Notes: a model not told the origin generated them from the letters alone. A stretch of DNA of 64,000 nt from Bifidobacterium platyrrhinorum (GCF_010667645.1 NZ_WHZV01000005.1:104884-168883), one strand, 5' to 3'. Counted from the stretch's first letter, positions 41,138 through 50,960 are shown. Program-made: numbers and translations.

Positions 41138-41332
41138 ATGAATTGGTTGATGATCGTCGTAATGGTCGCATTCGTCGTCATCATCGCGCTGGTCGCGATG
41201 TGTTCGGTGCAGCACCATCTCGACGCCAAGGCAAGCCGGTTGCGGAAGGGTTCCGAGGAGGACCGGCAAATGGCGCACGACCTCGACGAGATCTCCCGCA
41301 AGATGGATCGGGGCCGGTATTTCCCGTTCTGA
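41138..41332 (+). CDS. Small membrane protein, 64 residues
   Basis: 64 residues: one membrane span at about 2-26 (MNWLMIVVMVAFVVIIALVA) with a Cys at its inner end, followed by a charged cytoplasmic helix rich in Lys/Arg/Asp/Glu (KASRLRKGSEEDRQMAHDLD). Not recognised; the pattern recalls small scaffold or regulator proteins at the membrane. The start at 41138 fits a leaderless transcript (TATCAT seven bases upstream); ATG codons at 41129 and 41111 are in frame but less likely. Convergent with scpB. Confidence 0.6.
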   Translation: MNWLMIVVMVAFVVIIALVAMCSVQHHLDAKASRLRKGSEEDRQMAHDLDEISRKMDRGRYFPF

Positions 41333-41351
41333 CCGCTCAGACGGGCAAGAG

Positions 41352-41935
<584 letters not shown>

Positions 41936-41939
<4 letters not shown>

Positions 41940-42775
41940 GCGAAGTCCCTTTCGTCGATGGTCATATCGTCGCCGAATCCCTCGGCGGCGCCCGGCGTCC
42001 AGCGCAGATGGAGCGGGTCATACGGCGCCGTCTGCCTGAACTGCACGGCGCCCTGCCTGAAGAACATGAGCACGGCGAGGAACCTCGCCACGACCTCGGC
42101 GGTGCCGTGGGCGTCGGCGGAGAGGTCCCCGAAGGTGAGCGACTCCCCCTCGCCGAGCGCGCGCAGCCGGTCGCGCACCAGTCGGGCCTGCGCCCTGAGG
42201 TCGGCCGGCGGCACGTGCAGCTGGCGCACGCTCACCTCGTCAACCGGGGCGTGCGCGATCGTCCTCGCGGCGATGCGGGCCAGATCGTCCGGCCCGACCG
42301 TCCACACCAGTTCCGGCAGCAGCGCGGACACCGTACCGTCCACCGCACCCGGATGCGGAAACCGTCCGGCGTTCGCCGTCAGACGCGCGCGGAAATCGGC
42401 GGCGGCCTGCCTGTAGGCCCGGTACTGCAGCAGCCTGGCGAACAGCAGGTCGCGTTCGCGCAACGCCTCCATGCCGGTCGCGTCGCGGTCGTCCCGCTCC
42501 TCGCCGGCCGGCAGCAACGCCGCGCTCTTCGCCTCGACGAGCACCGAGGCGACGTCGATGAAGGCGCTCGCCTCGTCCATGTTGCGAGCGAAGTCGAGGC
42601 CGCGCACATGGTCGAGGAACTCCTCGGTGACCGAGGACAGCGACACCTCGGTCAGTTCGAGCCTGCGGTTGGCGATCATGCCGAGCAGCACGTCGAACGG
42701 GCCTGAATACACATCAAGGTTCACGGAGAACCCGGGGGACGCGATTGCGCCGGAATCCTCTGGCATGGCGTCCAT
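41936..42775 (-). CDS. scpA: Segregation and condensation protein A
   Basis: Kleisin subunit of the Smc condensin. 279 residues. The N-terminal Smc-binding part contains VNLDVYSGPFDVLLGMIANRRLEL, and the middle FIDVASVLVEAKSAALLP; the C-terminal winged helix with FLAVLMFFRQGAVQFRQ closes the ring. The ATG directly abuts the parA stop and lies in the typical [16 protein letters not shown] order, so the four are probably one unit. A second Met is three codons on. Confidence 0.95.
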
Positions 42776-43615
42776 TCAGGCGATGACCCCGTTGGCGACG
42801 AGCTCGCGCGCGACCTCGCGGTATTCCTTGCTGGTCTTGTGCTGGGGCGCGAAGATCGTGATCGGCGCCGCGGCGACGGTGGAGTCGGGCAGCTTGATGG
42901 ACCGGGAGATGACGGTGTGGAACACCTTATCCTGGAACGCCTCGTAGATGCGCTGCATGACCTCCTCGCAGTGGAGGGTGCGCGTGAACATCGTGACGAG
43001 CACGCCATACACCTTCAGCGAGGGGTTGATACGGCTCTGCACCTTCTCGATGGACTGCATGAGCAGGGCCACGCCGCGCAGCGCGAAGAACTCGGCGGCC
43101 ACGGGGATGATGACGCCGTCCGCGGCGGTCAGCGCGTTCACGGTCAGCAGGCCGAGCGACGGCTGGCAGTCGATGATGATCACGTCGTACTCGTCGCGCA
43201 GGGGACGCAGCACGGAGGCGAGGATCTGCTCGCGCCCCACCTCGGTGACGAGCTGCACCTCGGCTGCGGACAGGTCGATGTTCGCGGGGATGATGTCGAG
43301 GTTCTCGAACGCGGTGTGGCGCACCACCTCGTGCACGTCCATGCGGAAGTCGAACAGCGCGTTGTAGATGGTGCGCTCCACGGTGTTGGCGTTGATGCCG
43401 AGCCCCACGGTGGCGGCGCCCTGCGGATCGAAATCGACGATGAGGCATTTGCGGCCGTACTGGCTCAACGCGCCGGCGATGGAGATGGAGCTGGTGGTCT
43501 TGCCTACGCCGCCCTTCTGGTTGCACATGGCGATGACCCTGGCCGGCCCGTGCCGCTTGAGCGGCTCGGGGGCGGGGAAGGTCTCATACTCGCGTCCAAG
43601 CATATCGGTAGGCAT
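42776..43615 (-). CDS. parA: ParA/Soj-family chromosome partition ATPase
   Basis: 279 residues. Deviant Walker A NQKGGVGKTTSSIS near residue 32 and Walker B DVIIIDCQPSLG near 145 identify a ParA/MinD-type ATPase. No parB is next to it; in actinobacteria this xerD-linked ParA is distinct from the origin-proximal parAB pair, so a role together with ScpAB is inferred. The start was set at the ATG 43615, six bases after AAGGTG; the GTG three codons upstream is part of that ribosome site. Confidence 0.93.
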   Translation of the reverse strand: MPTDMLGREYETFPAPEPLKRHGPARVIAMCNQKGGVGKTTSSISIAGALSQYGRKCLIVDFDPQGAATVGLGINANTVERTIYNALFDFRMDVHEVVRHTAFENLDIIPANIDLSAAEVQLVTEVGREQILASVLRPLRDEYDVIIIDCQPSLGLLTVNALTAADGVIIPVAAEFFALRGVALLMQSIEKVQSRINPSLKVYGVLVTMFTRTLHCEEVMQRIYEAFQDKVFHTVISRSIKLPDSTVAAAPITIFAPQHKTSKEYREVARELVANGVIA

Positions 43616-43651
43616 ATCGTTCACCTTATCATCATCGTCATCGGATTGAGG

Positions 43652-44572
43652 TCATCTCGCACGGGGATGCGCGGTCAGGTACGTCTCGATGAGGTTCTCC
43701 GGGCTCACATGCGTGTAGATCTGCGTGGTGGTCACGCTCGCGTGGCCGAGCAGCTCCTGCACGGTGCGCACGTCCGCGCCGCCCTGGATGAGGTGTGTGG
43801 CGAAGGAGTGGCGCAGCGTGTGCGGGTGGAGCGGCTTGTCGATGCGCGCGCGTTCGCCGGCCGCCTTGACGACCTCCCACACGGATTGCCGGGACAGGCG
43901 CGCCCCGCGTTTGTTGAGGAAGACCGCACGGCGCTCCGGCCCCTTGCGCGCCCTCGCCTCCAATGCCGGGCGGGACAGGCGCAGATAACGGCCCATCGCC
44001 GCGCAGGCGTGGCCTCCCACCGGCACGAGACGCTGCTTGGACCCCTTGCCCATGAGCCGGACGATCCGCTCCCCGAGGTCGATGTCGTCCAGATCGAGTC
44101 CCACGGCCTCGGACACCCGGCATCCGGTGGCGTACATGAACTCGAGCAGCGCCTTGTCACGCAGCATGACCGGGTCGTCGCCCTCCACGGGCACCGCGTC
44201 GAGCAGGCGGGCCGTCTCGTCGACGGTGAGCACGTCGGGTAGCGTGGATGCCCCTTTGGGCGCCTTGACCGTGGCGGACACGTCGTCGGCGACCATGTGC
44301 TGGCCGAGCGCGAAGCGGTGGAACTCGTGCACCGAGGCGAGTCTCCTCGCCTTGGACCGGGCGCTCTCCCCGTCGGCGTCCAATGCGGCGACGTAGTCCT
44401 CCACGTCCTGTCTGGAGATCCCGTCCGGACGGTCGACTCCCCTGGCGCGCAGGAACGCGATGTAGCGTCTGAGGTCCGACGTGTACGCCGTGACGGTCGC
44501 CCGCGCCAGCCCCCGTTCGACGTCGATGTGTGCGGTGAACTGCTCCAGCAGCCGGTCGAATCCGTTGTCCAT
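43652..44572 (-). CDS. xerD: Site-specific tyrosine recombinase XerD
   Basis: Resolves chromosome dimers at dif with XerC. 306 residues with the N-terminal SAM-like core-binding domain and C-terminal catalytic domain. Catalytic residues: Arg in YATGCRVSEAVGLD, Lys in GKGSKQRLVPV, His-x-x-Arg in HPHTLRHSFATHL, His in LLGHASVTTTQ and Tyr in QIYTHVSPE. A TATCAT box lies nine bases before the ATG and no ordinary ribosome site is seen, suggesting a nearly leaderless message. Stands just after the rplT terminator and before [12 protein letters not shown]. Confidence 0.95.
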   Translation of the reverse strand: MDNGFDRLLEQFTAHIDVERGLARATVTAYTSDLRRYIAFLRARGVDRPDGISRQDVEDYVAALDADGESARSKARRLASVHEFHRFALGQHMVADDVSATVKAPKGASTLPDVLTVDETARLLDAVPVEGDDPVMLRDKALLEFMYATGCRVSEAVGLDLDDIDLGERIVRLMGKGSKQRLVPVGGHACAAMGRYLRLSRPALEARARKGPERRAVFLNKRGARLSRQSVWEVVKAAGERARIDKPLHPHTLRHSFATHLIQGGADVRTVQELLGHASVTTTQIYTHVSPENLIETYLTAHPRAR

Positions 44573-44591
44573 GATGCCCCCATGATATGCG

Positions 44592-44615
44592 AAAACCCCG
44601 CACGGGGCGGGGTTT
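44592..44615 (-). terminator. Rho-independent terminator of infC-rpmI-rplT
   Basis: On the minus strand AAACCCCG, a seven-base loop and CGGGGTTT form an 8-bp stem that ends in TTTT. It lies 60 bases past the rplT stop and ends where the xerD -10 box begins. Confidence 0.88.
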
Positions 44616-44675
44616 CGGCGCTTACGGCCGGCCGGCGGGCCGGACGAGTGTCGGCGCGGTTCGCGCCGATGCGTC

Positions 44676-45059
44676 TCAGGCGGCGACCGGGGCGTTCACG
44701 TCCGCCGGCAGGGCGGCCTTGGCGGCCTCCACGATGGCCTTGAAGGTCTCCGGATCGGAGACGGCCAGCTCGGCGAGGGCGCGGCGGTCCAGCTCGATGC
44801 CGGCCAGGTGCAGGCCCTGGATGAAGCGGTTGTAGGTGATGCCTTCGGCGCGGACGGCGGCGTTGATGCGCTGGATCCACAGCTTGCGGAAGTCACCCTT
44901 GCGGGCCTTGCGGTCGCGGAAGTTGTAGTTGAAGGAGTGGAACAGCTGCTCCTTGGCCTTGCGGTACAGGCGGGAGCGCTGGCCGCGGTAGCCCGAGGCC
45001 CTCTCGAGAACGACGCGACGCTTCTTGTGGGCGTTCACTGCGCGCTTGACACGTGCCAT
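44676..45059 (-). CDS. rplT: 50S ribosomal protein L20
   Basis: Early-assembly 23S rRNA binding protein. 127 residues. Begins [19 protein letters not shown], with the conserved [16 protein letters not shown] and [14 protein letters not shown] blocks; the C-terminal tail is Ala-rich. Third gene of the infC-rpmI-rplT operon; in other bacteria L20 represses this operon by binding its leader. The ribosome site is weak (GAGGAAATAG). Confidence 0.97.
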   Translation of the reverse strand: MARVKRAVNAHKKRRVVLERASGYRGQRSRLYRKAKEQLFHSFNYNFRDRKARKGDFRKLWIQRINAAVRAEGITYNRFIQGLHLAGIELDRRALAELAVSDPETFKAIVEAAKAALPADVNAPVAA

Positions 45060-45103
45060 AATCTATTTCCTCAGCTTTCTGATGTCTTGTTCCCGGATGG
45101 GGC

Positions 45104-45298
45104 TCACTTGGCGAGCATGCGGTTGAGCTTCTTGGTCTGCGGGCCGGCGAGGACCTGATCGGCCTTCAGCGCGCGGCGCTTGCGGGCGGACTTGTGCTCA
45201 AGGTTGTGGCGCATGGAGCTGCCGACCTGCATCAGCTTGCCCGTGCCGGTGCGACGGACGCGCTTGGAAGCGGCGGAGTTACTTTTCATCTTCGGCAT
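45104..45298 (-). CDS. rpmI: 50S ribosomal protein L35
   Basis: 64 residues, [20 protein letters not shown] with the C-terminal [17 protein letters not shown] characteristic of L35. The start at 45298 follows AAGGAGGGCAGCA, a strong site located inside the end of infC: the two genes overlap by 20 bases, which favours translational coupling. 44 bases separate its stop from rplT. Confidence 0.96.
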   Translation of the reverse strand: MPKMKSNSAASKRVRRTGTGKLMQVGSSMRHNLEHKSARKRRALKADQVLAGPQTKKLNRMLAK

Positions 45299-45989
45299 TG
45301 CTGCCCTCCTTGTTGATGTGCTTCTTGTTGGAAGTCGTGGGGGAAACCGAGGCCTTCGCTTCGGCCGCGGCCTGGGCCTGGGCCTCCTGCTTGGCGGCGA
45401 GACGCGCGGCCTGTCGGGCCTGGCGCTCGGCGCGGGACTCGGCGCCGCGACGGCGCTGCTCGGACTGGGTGTGCACCTTCTTGCCCTTGGGCGCAAGCGT
45501 CATGATGATGTTGCGGCCCTCCTGCTTGGGCTTGGACTCGACGGTGCCGTACTCCTCCACATCCGCGGCGAGGCGCTGCAGCAGCTCCACGCCGCCGATC
45601 GGGCGGGACTGCTCGCGGCCGCGCAGCATGATGGTGACCTTGACCTTGTCACCGCCGTTGAGGAAGCGCACGACATGTCCCTTCTTCACGTCGAAGTCGT
45701 GGTCGTCGATCTTGAGGCGGAAGCGGATCTCCTTGATCTCGGCCGTGTTCTGGTTGCGGCGGGCCTCACGAGCCTTGATCTTCTCGTTGTACTTGAACTT
45801 GCCGTAATCGATGAGCTTGGCGACCGGAGGCTTCGCGTTGGGCGCCACCTCGACGAGATCGAGGTTCGCTTCCTTCGCCAGGTTGAGGGCGACCGAGGTC
45901 GCGATGACGCCAACCTGCTCGCCGTTCGGGCCGATCAGGCGCACCTGCGAGACGCGAATCTCGTCGTTAATGCGTGGTTCGTCGCTGAT
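45279..45989 (-). CDS. infC: Translation initiation factor IF-3, rare start codon
   Basis: Binds the 30S subunit and checks start-codon choice. 236 residues from the proposed start: the conserved core [38 protein letters not shown] and [16 protein letters not shown], then an Ala/Gln/Arg-rich tail of about 50 residues typical of actinobacteria. No ATG, GTG or TTG stands at the N-terminus with a ribosome site. The nearest in-frame GTG (HVRSVKENQ) has none. An ATC at 45989, five bases after TTGGAG, aligns with the first residue of related proteins; a second ATC and an ATT are just upstream. Rare AUU/AUC starts in infC are a known autoregulatory device. Confidence 0.9.
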   Translation of the reverse strand: MSDEPRINDEIRVSQVRLIGPNGEQVGVIATSVALNLAKEANLDLVEVAPNAKPPVAKLIDYGKFKYNEKIKAREARRNQNTAEIKEIRFRLKIDDHDFDVKKGHVVRFLNGGDKVKVTIMLRGREQSRPIGGVELLQRLAADVEEYGTVESKPKQEGRNIIMTLAPKGKKVHTQSEQRRRGAESRAERQARQAARLAAKQEAQAQAAAEAKASVSPTTSNKKHINKEGSNAEDEK

Positions 45990-46294
45990 GATGACTCCAA
46001 TCCTCTGATTTTCCTTGACGGAGCGCACATGGAGGTCGTTCAGCGTTTCGGTTCCATGGCAGGCCGATGCCCATGCGCGGTCCTGCGCGCATCGCATTCA
46101 TTCCGACGCCATAAGGCGTCCATATCCATCGCCGGTTCATCCGCACGATGTCGGCCCATGCCGTGAACCCGAAGCCCTGAAAGGCTTCCAGGTGGGGTTG
46201 CCCCGCTTTCTTGATTTCTCAAGCCAAATGAAGAGTGTACCACACGGCCGGACATTCGCCGGCCGTGTGCCATCGGCGTGTCTTCGGCCGGCTG
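45990..46294 (-). promoter_or_regulatory. infC leader and promoter region
   Basis: 305 bases without a gene between asnB and infC. A TACACT box at 46234-46239 just past the asnB hairpin is a likely -10, giving a leader of roughly 235 bases. Within it are three small stems: CTTGA-GAAA-TCAAG type (46210-46223), GGGG/CCCC near 46190-46205, and GAAGCC/GGCTTC (46170-46187). Long structured leaders upstream of infC commonly serve feedback control by L20 or IF-3; no match to a known leader family could be confirmed by eye. Confidence 0.5.
46241..46269 (-). terminator. Hairpin after asnB
   Basis: CACACGGCCGG (46241-46251) and CCGGCCGTGTG (46259-46269) form a perfect 11-bp stem with a seven-base loop, 25 bases past the asnB stop. 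Only a few T residues follow. The likely infC -10 begins right after it, so its -35 would fall within this hairpin. Confidence 0.65.
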
Positions 46295-48184
46295 TCAGTC
46301 CTTGAGGTCGAGCACGTCCGGCTTGGAGCCGTCGTGCACGAAGTACACGTCGTACCAGGTCAGGAACGTGTAGACGGTCCAGATGCGGCGGCGGTCGTCG
46401 GTCTTGCCGGCGTAGTTGTCGTCGAGCATCTTGAGGATCGCGTCCTGGTCGAAGAACTCGTTCACGTAGTCGCGTTCGAACACGGAGCGCACCAGCTTGT
46501 AGTACTTCTCCTCGCGCAGCCACTTCTTGATCGGCACGGGGAAGCCGAGCTTCTCGCGGCTCTTCCACTCCTCGGGCAGGTGGCGGCCGGCCGCCTGGCG
46601 GAACGCGTACTTGGTGTTCTCGTCGTTGATGAGCCACTTGGTGGGCACCTGCTCGGCGACGCCCATGAGCACCTTGTCGAGCAGCGGCACGCGCAGCTCG
46701 AGCGAGTGGGCCATGGTGAGCTTGTCCGCCTTGAGGAGGATGTCGCCGGGCATCCACTGGTGCATGTCGAGGTACTGCTTCTTCTTGAGCTCGCTCAGCC
46801 CCTTGCCCTCGATGCGCGCATAGGTCCTGTCGACGATGCTCTGCACGCTGGGCGCCTTGCGGTACGCGGGCTTGAGGATGCGGTCGGACTCGGACTCCTC
46901 GAACACGCGCGCCTGGCCGATGAAGCTCTCCTCGGCGGGCGCGAGGTTCGCGTACAGATGCCATGCGCCGTGGAAGGTCTTGCCCTTGCACCAGCGGGCG
47001 ATGGCGTGGCGGGCGCCTGCAGGCAGGTGGGTGAGCCAGCGGGTGACGACCTTGATGGCCTTCGACTTCGTGTGCACGCCGTAGTCGATGTAGCCGCCGA
47101 ACAGCTCGTCGGCGCCCTCGCCGGAGAGCACGACCTTGACGTCGTGCGCGGCGAGCTTCGAGAGGAAGAACAGCGGCACGCAGCTCGGGTTGGAGTCGGG
47201 CTCGTCGAGATGCCACTGGATCTGCGGGAAGGCGCTGAACGCCTCCTCGTCGGTCAGGGCCTCGGCCGTGTTGTTGAGCTTGAGGATCCCGGCGAGTTCG
47301 CCGGCCTGCTGGCTCTCGTTGTAGGTTCCCTTGCCGAAGCCGATCGAATACGTGTGCTGCGGTCGGGCCACGGCGGCCACGTAGCTGGAGTCCACGCCGG
47401 AGGAGAGGAACGAGCCGACCTCCACGTCGGCGATCTGGTGGGCCTTGACGGAGCCGACGACCGTGTCGTCGATGGTGTCGACGAGATGGTCGAGCGTCAC
47501 GTCCGACTCGCGGAAGCGCTCGTCGTAGTAGCGGTGGATGTCCATCTTCCCGTCGCGGTACGTGAAGTAATGGCCTTCGGGCAGTTTGAACACGCCCTTG
47601 AAGAATGTCTCGGCGAACGGCGGGTACTGGAAGGTCATGTACGGCTTGAGCGCCTCGCGGTTGAGCTCCTTGACGAAGTCGGGGTGCTGCAGCAGGCTCT
47701 TGATCTCGGAGGCGTACATGAACGTGCCGTTCATCTTCGCGTAGTAGAAGGGCTTGATGCCGAAGTGGTCGCGCGCGCCGAACAGCTCCTTCTTGGTCTT
47801 GTCCCAGATCACGAAGGTGAACATGCCGCGGATCCTCTGCAGCAGGTCGACGCCCCACTCCTCGTAGCCGTGCAGCAGCACCTCGGTGTCGGATTCGGTG
47901 GTGAACGTGTGGCCGGCCTCGATGAGCTGCGCGCGCAGCGGACGGTAGTTGTAGATCTCGCCGTTGAATGTGATGACGAGGTTGCCGTCCTCGTTGTAGA
48001 TCGGCTGTTGGCCGCCGCCGAGGTCGATGATGCTCAGACGCCGGTGGCCGAGGGCCACGTGGTCGTCCACGTACCTGCCTTCCGAATCGGGGCCGCGATG
48101 GGCGATGATGTCGGTCATCCGCTTGATGACCGGGCACTTGACGTCGATCGGGTCGTCGTTGACGAATCCGGCGATTCCGCACAT
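46295..48184 (-). CDS. asnB: Asparagine synthetase (glutamine-hydrolysing)
   Basis: Makes asparagine from aspartate, glutamine and ATP. 629 residues. Residues 1-200 are the class II glutaminase domain, starting MCGIAGFVND with the nucleophile Cys2 and HRRLSIIDLGGGQQP; the rest is the synthetase domain with the SFLSSGVDSSYVAA pyrophosphate loop and LSGEGADELFGGY. The start is set at ATG 48184 because Cys must follow Met; an ATG four codons upstream would bury it, and GAGGAG lies 12 bases before 48184. Stands alone, followed by a hairpin. Confidence 0.93.
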   Translation of the reverse strand: MCGIAGFVNDDPIDVKCPVIKRMTDIIAHRGPDSEGRYVDDHVALGHRRLSIIDLGGGQQPIYNEDGNLVITFNGEIYNYRPLRAQLIEAGHTFTTESDTEVLLHGYEEWGVDLLQRIRGMFTFVIWDKTKKELFGARDHFGIKPFYYAKMNGTFMYASEIKSLLQHPDFVKELNREALKPYMTFQYPPFAETFFKGVFKLPEGHYFTYRDGKMDIHRYYDERFRESDVTLDHLVDTIDDTVVGSVKAHQIADVEVGSFLSSGVDSSYVAAVARPQHTYSIGFGKGTYNESQQAGELAGILKLNNTAEALTDEEAFSAFPQIQWHLDEPDSNPSCVPLFFLSKLAAHDVKVVLSGEGADELFGGYIDYGVHTKSKAIKVVTRWLTHLPAGARHAIARWCKGKTFHGAWHLYANLAPAEESFIGQARVFEESESDRILKPAYRKAPSVQSIVDRTYARIEGKGLSELKKKQYLDMHQWMPGDILLKADKLTMAHSLELRVPLLDKVLMGVAEQVPTKWLINDENTKYAFRQAAGRHLPEEWKSREKLGFPVPIKKWLREEKYYKLVRSVFERDYVNEFFDQDAILKMLDDNYAGKTDDRRRIWTVYTFLTWYDVYFVHDGSKPDVLDLKD

Positions 48185-48290
48185 AAGGTATTCCATCTCC
48201 TCGGGGTTGGCTCAATGGGCAATACCCTACCAACGCGATGTGACGGTCGTGTGGCCGCCGTGCGGGCGCGTCCGCCGGTCTTCCCCGCGT

Positions 48291-50051
48291 CTACCGCACC
48301 TCGCGCAGCAGGCCGGGGATGCCCTCCTTCCTCAGGATCTCGCGGTATGGCCCCGCCTGTTCGGCGATGATGTTGTCGATCGCGCGCATGCCGAGCAGCT
48401 CGACGGGGGCGTGGTCGTCGGTGAGGATGCGCGCCTGGTCGCCGGAATCGGGCGAGGGGTCGCGCACGGGCGTCATGCGCGAGGCGACCTCGCTCATGTA
48501 CGCGGCGAGCGCGCCGTCGTGCGTGCGCTCCCATGCCGCCGCACGCAACGCCTGCTCCTTCACGTCGCCGCGCATGGTGGAGGTGAGCGGTTCGGAGACG
48601 GTGGCGATGCCGCCGGTGCGCCGCCACGAGTCGCTGCACCCGTCGTAGTGCCCGAGCTCGTCGGCCGTCGGCGCCTTGGCGAACAGCTCGCGGTTCGTGG
48701 TGCCGGGCACGTCTGCGGTGTACGTGGTGCCGATGCGGCAGGCCCCGTCGAACACGTTGGCGATGGTGGTCTGGAGCGCCTCGTTGATGGAGCCGCGTCC
48801 GTCGGAGACCATGTTCATGTTGACGACCATCACGCCGCCGGGGTTGAGGTGGTTCCTGACCATGGTGAAGAACTCGTCGGAGCTCATCTGGAACGGGATG
48901 GTGATGTCCTGGTACGCGTCGACCATGATCACGTCGTACTTCCCGCGGGACGCGGCAAGCCACGCGCGCCCGTCGTAGGTGTCGACGGGCACGTCCGCGG
49001 GTTCGTCGAAGTATTCGCCGGCGAGGCGCGTGATCTTCGCGTCGATCTCGACGCCCCGCACCTTCATCTTCGGGTAGTAGCGCCTCAATTGCCGCGCGTA
49101 GGTGCCGGTGCCCATGCCGAGGACGAGCGCGGAGCGCGCATGGTCGGCGAGCGCGGGCGCGGCGAGGGCGGTGTCGTAGTACATGCCGGTCAGGCCCTGG
49201 TCCTTCATTGTGACGGACTGCACGCCGAACAGGACGTTGGTGGACAGGACGGTGCGGTCGGAAAGGTTCTTCACCTGCAGGTAGTTGTAGATGGACTCGC
49301 CCTCGTAGGCGAGCGTCGAGGAGTTCTCCCAGAACGCGAATCCGCTCATCGGCGAGAGCACGGCGGACACGGCGAACACGGCGGCGGAGACGGCGCAGGC
49401 GACGCGTTTCGCCCGCATCGAGACGAAGTAGACGATCGGGATGGCGAGCAGCAGTCCGGAGAAGACGAGGAACGTGACGAACGTGCCGACGGCGGGGATG
49501 GTGACGAATGTGGGCAGGAACGTGCCGAGGATCGAACCGATCGTGTTGCATGCGGACAGCCGGCCCACGACGGACGCGTTGTCGTCGAGCGAATCGGTGG
49601 CGAACTTGTTGAGCCCCGCGGTGACGGTGCCGAGCAGGAACAGCGGCGGCACGAACACGATCATGCAGCTGGCGAACGCGGCGATGACGAGGAAGTTCGT
49701 GGAGACGGTCACGATGAGCAGCCCGGAGACGAGCAGGACCACGTATTTGCCGACGAGCGGGATGAGCGAGATCCACACGGCGGCGGCCATGATGCGCAGG
49801 TACAGCTTGTCCGGGTCGGGGTCGCGGTCGGCCCACTTGCCGCCGAACACGGCGCCCAGCGCGAGGGCGATCATGATGGTGCCGATGATGATGGTCCATA
49901 CGATCTGGGAGCTGGAGAAATACGGCGCGAGCAGGCGCGACGCGCCGAGCTCGGCGGCCATCACGGCCATGCCGGAGAAGAACTCGGTGACGTACAGGAA
50001 CGTCTTGGACTTGAGGATCGGCCGCTCGCTCGCCGCTGTTTTCACTGCCAT
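48291..50051 (-). CDS. Fused membrane / spermidine-synthase-like protein
   Basis: 586 residues: about eight membrane spans in the first 240 residues (EFFSGMAVMAAELGASRLLAPYF, GAVFGGKWADRDPDPDK), then an S-adenosyl-methionine or aminopropyl-transferase type Rossmann domain from about 290 (ALVLGMGTGTYARQL, VRGVEIDAKITRLAGEYFD, YDVIMVDAYQ). The layout matches the widespread fused transporter/spermidine-synthase-like family whose biochemical role is unsettled. Start ATG 50051 has no ribosome site but a TAGTGT box eight bases before it. Divergent from thiN with 29 bases between. Confidence 0.85.
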   Translation of the reverse strand: MAVKTAASERPILKSKTFLYVTEFFSGMAVMAAELGASRLLAPYFSSSQIVWTIIIGTIMIALALGAVFGGKWADRDPDPDKLYLRIMAAAVWISLIPLVGKYVVLLVSGLLIVTVSTNFLVIAAFASCMIVFVPPLFLLGTVTAGLNKFATDSLDDNASVVGRLSACNTIGSILGTFLPTFVTIPAVGTFVTFLVFSGLLLAIPIVYFVSMRAKRVACAVSAAVFAVSAVLSPMSGFAFWENSSTLAYEGESIYNYLQVKNLSDRTVLSTNVLFGVQSVTMKDQGLTGMYYDTALAAPALADHARSALVLGMGTGTYARQLRRYYPKMKVRGVEIDAKITRLAGEYFDEPADVPVDTYDGRAWLAASRGKYDVIMVDAYQDITIPFQMSSDEFFTMVRNHLNPGGVMVVNMNMVSDGRGSINEALQTTIANVFDGACRIGTTYTADVPGTTNRELFAKAPTADELGHYDGCSDSWRRTGGIATVSEPLTSTMRGDVKEQALRAAAWERTHDGALAAYMSEVASRMTPVRDPSPDSGDQARILTDDHAPVELLGMRAIDNIIAEQAGPYREILRKEGIPGLLREVR

Positions 50052-50059
50052 GGACCGCA

Positions 50060-50072
50060 ACACTATTACACT
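50060..50072. promoter_or_regulatory. Back-to-back -10 boxes of a 29-base divergent intergenic region
   Basis: On the minus strand TAGTGT (50060-50065) lies eight bases before the ATG at 50051; on the plus strand TACACT (50067-50072) lies eight bases before the ATG at 50081. The boxes are one base apart, so each -35 must fall inside or next to the other gene. Both transcripts would be leaderless. Confidence 0.6.
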
Positions 50073-50080
50073 GAACGGAT

Positions 50081-50875
50081 ATGGATATGAACGGGACCGG
50101 CGGCGCGGACGCGCACGGGGAAGCGGACGGGGCCATCCGGGCGGAAACGGGCGCGGGGCCCGTCGCCGTGGTGTTCGCCGCGGGCGAATACTACGGCGGG
50201 GTCATCGACGTGCCGCGGGGCGCGTTCGTCGTGGCGGCGGACGGCGGGCTGGACCACGCGCGCGCCGCCGGGGTGCGCCCCGACGTCGTGGTGGGCGATT
50301 TCGATTCGCTTCGCGGCGCGGCCCCGGACGCCGACGAACGCACGATCGCGCTGCCGCCGCTCAAGGACGATCCGGACCTGCTGAGCGCGCTGAAGGTGGC
50401 GTGGGCGCACGGCTGCCGCACGTTCCACGTCTACGGCGCGCTGGGCGGGCGCATCGACCACACGCTCTCCTCGATACGGCTCATGGCGCTGCTCGCGCAT
50501 CACGGCGGCATCGGGTTCCTGCATGGCGACGGCACGCTCGTCACCGCGATCTGCGACGGCAGGCTCGACTTCCCGGCGCATGACGCGGCCCCCGGGCGCA
50601 TGGTGTCGGTGTTCTCCCATTCGGACGTGTCGCGCGGGGTGGACGAGCCCGGCATGAAGTACGAGCTGATCGACGGCACGCTCACCGGCGACACGGTGCA
50701 GGGCGTGAGCAACGAATTCCGCCCGGGCATGGACGCGTCGGTCGGCGTGCGCGAGGGCACGCTCATCGTCACGTTCCCGGCGGAGGCGCCGGCGCCGCGC
50801 GTGGTGCGCCGCCATGCGTTCGGCGGCGACCTGGGCGCCCTGGATACGCGCGTCTCCCCCATTCTCAGGGGGTGA
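50081..50875 (+). CDS. thiN: Thiamine pyrophosphokinase
   Basis: Makes thiamine diphosphate, the cofactor of transketolase, from thiamine and ATP. 264 residues. Family blocks are AADGGLDHARAAGVRPDVVV, VGDFDSLRGA, PPLKDDPDLLSALKVAW and GALGGRIDHTLSSIRLM; the usual Thr-Asp of the KDxTD motif is Pro-Asp here. The C-terminal half carries the beta domain that shapes the thiamine site. The first 25 residues are a Gly/Ala/Asp extension. Starts at 50081 eight bases after a TACACT box; a second ATG two codons on is possible. Confidence 0.88.
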   Translation: MDMNGTGGADAHGEADGAIRAETGAGPVAVVFAAGEYYGGVIDVPRGAFVVAADGGLDHARAAGVRPDVVVGDFDSLRGAAPDADERTIALPPLKDDPDLLSALKVAWAHGCRTFHVYGALGGRIDHTLSSIRLMALLAHHGGIGFLHGDGTLVTAICDGRLDFPAHDAAPGRMVSVFSHSDVSRGVDEPGMKYELIDGTLTGDTVQGVSNEFRPGMDASVGVREGTLIVTFPAEAPAPRVVRRHAFGGDLGALDTRVSPILRG

Positions 50876-50960
50876 ACGCGTCCGGCACGCCGCACGGGAC
50901 CTATGGTGTGAACGCTCACGAAATTTTCGGCGTTTTCGTCCGGAAACACCCTGCGCCGCA

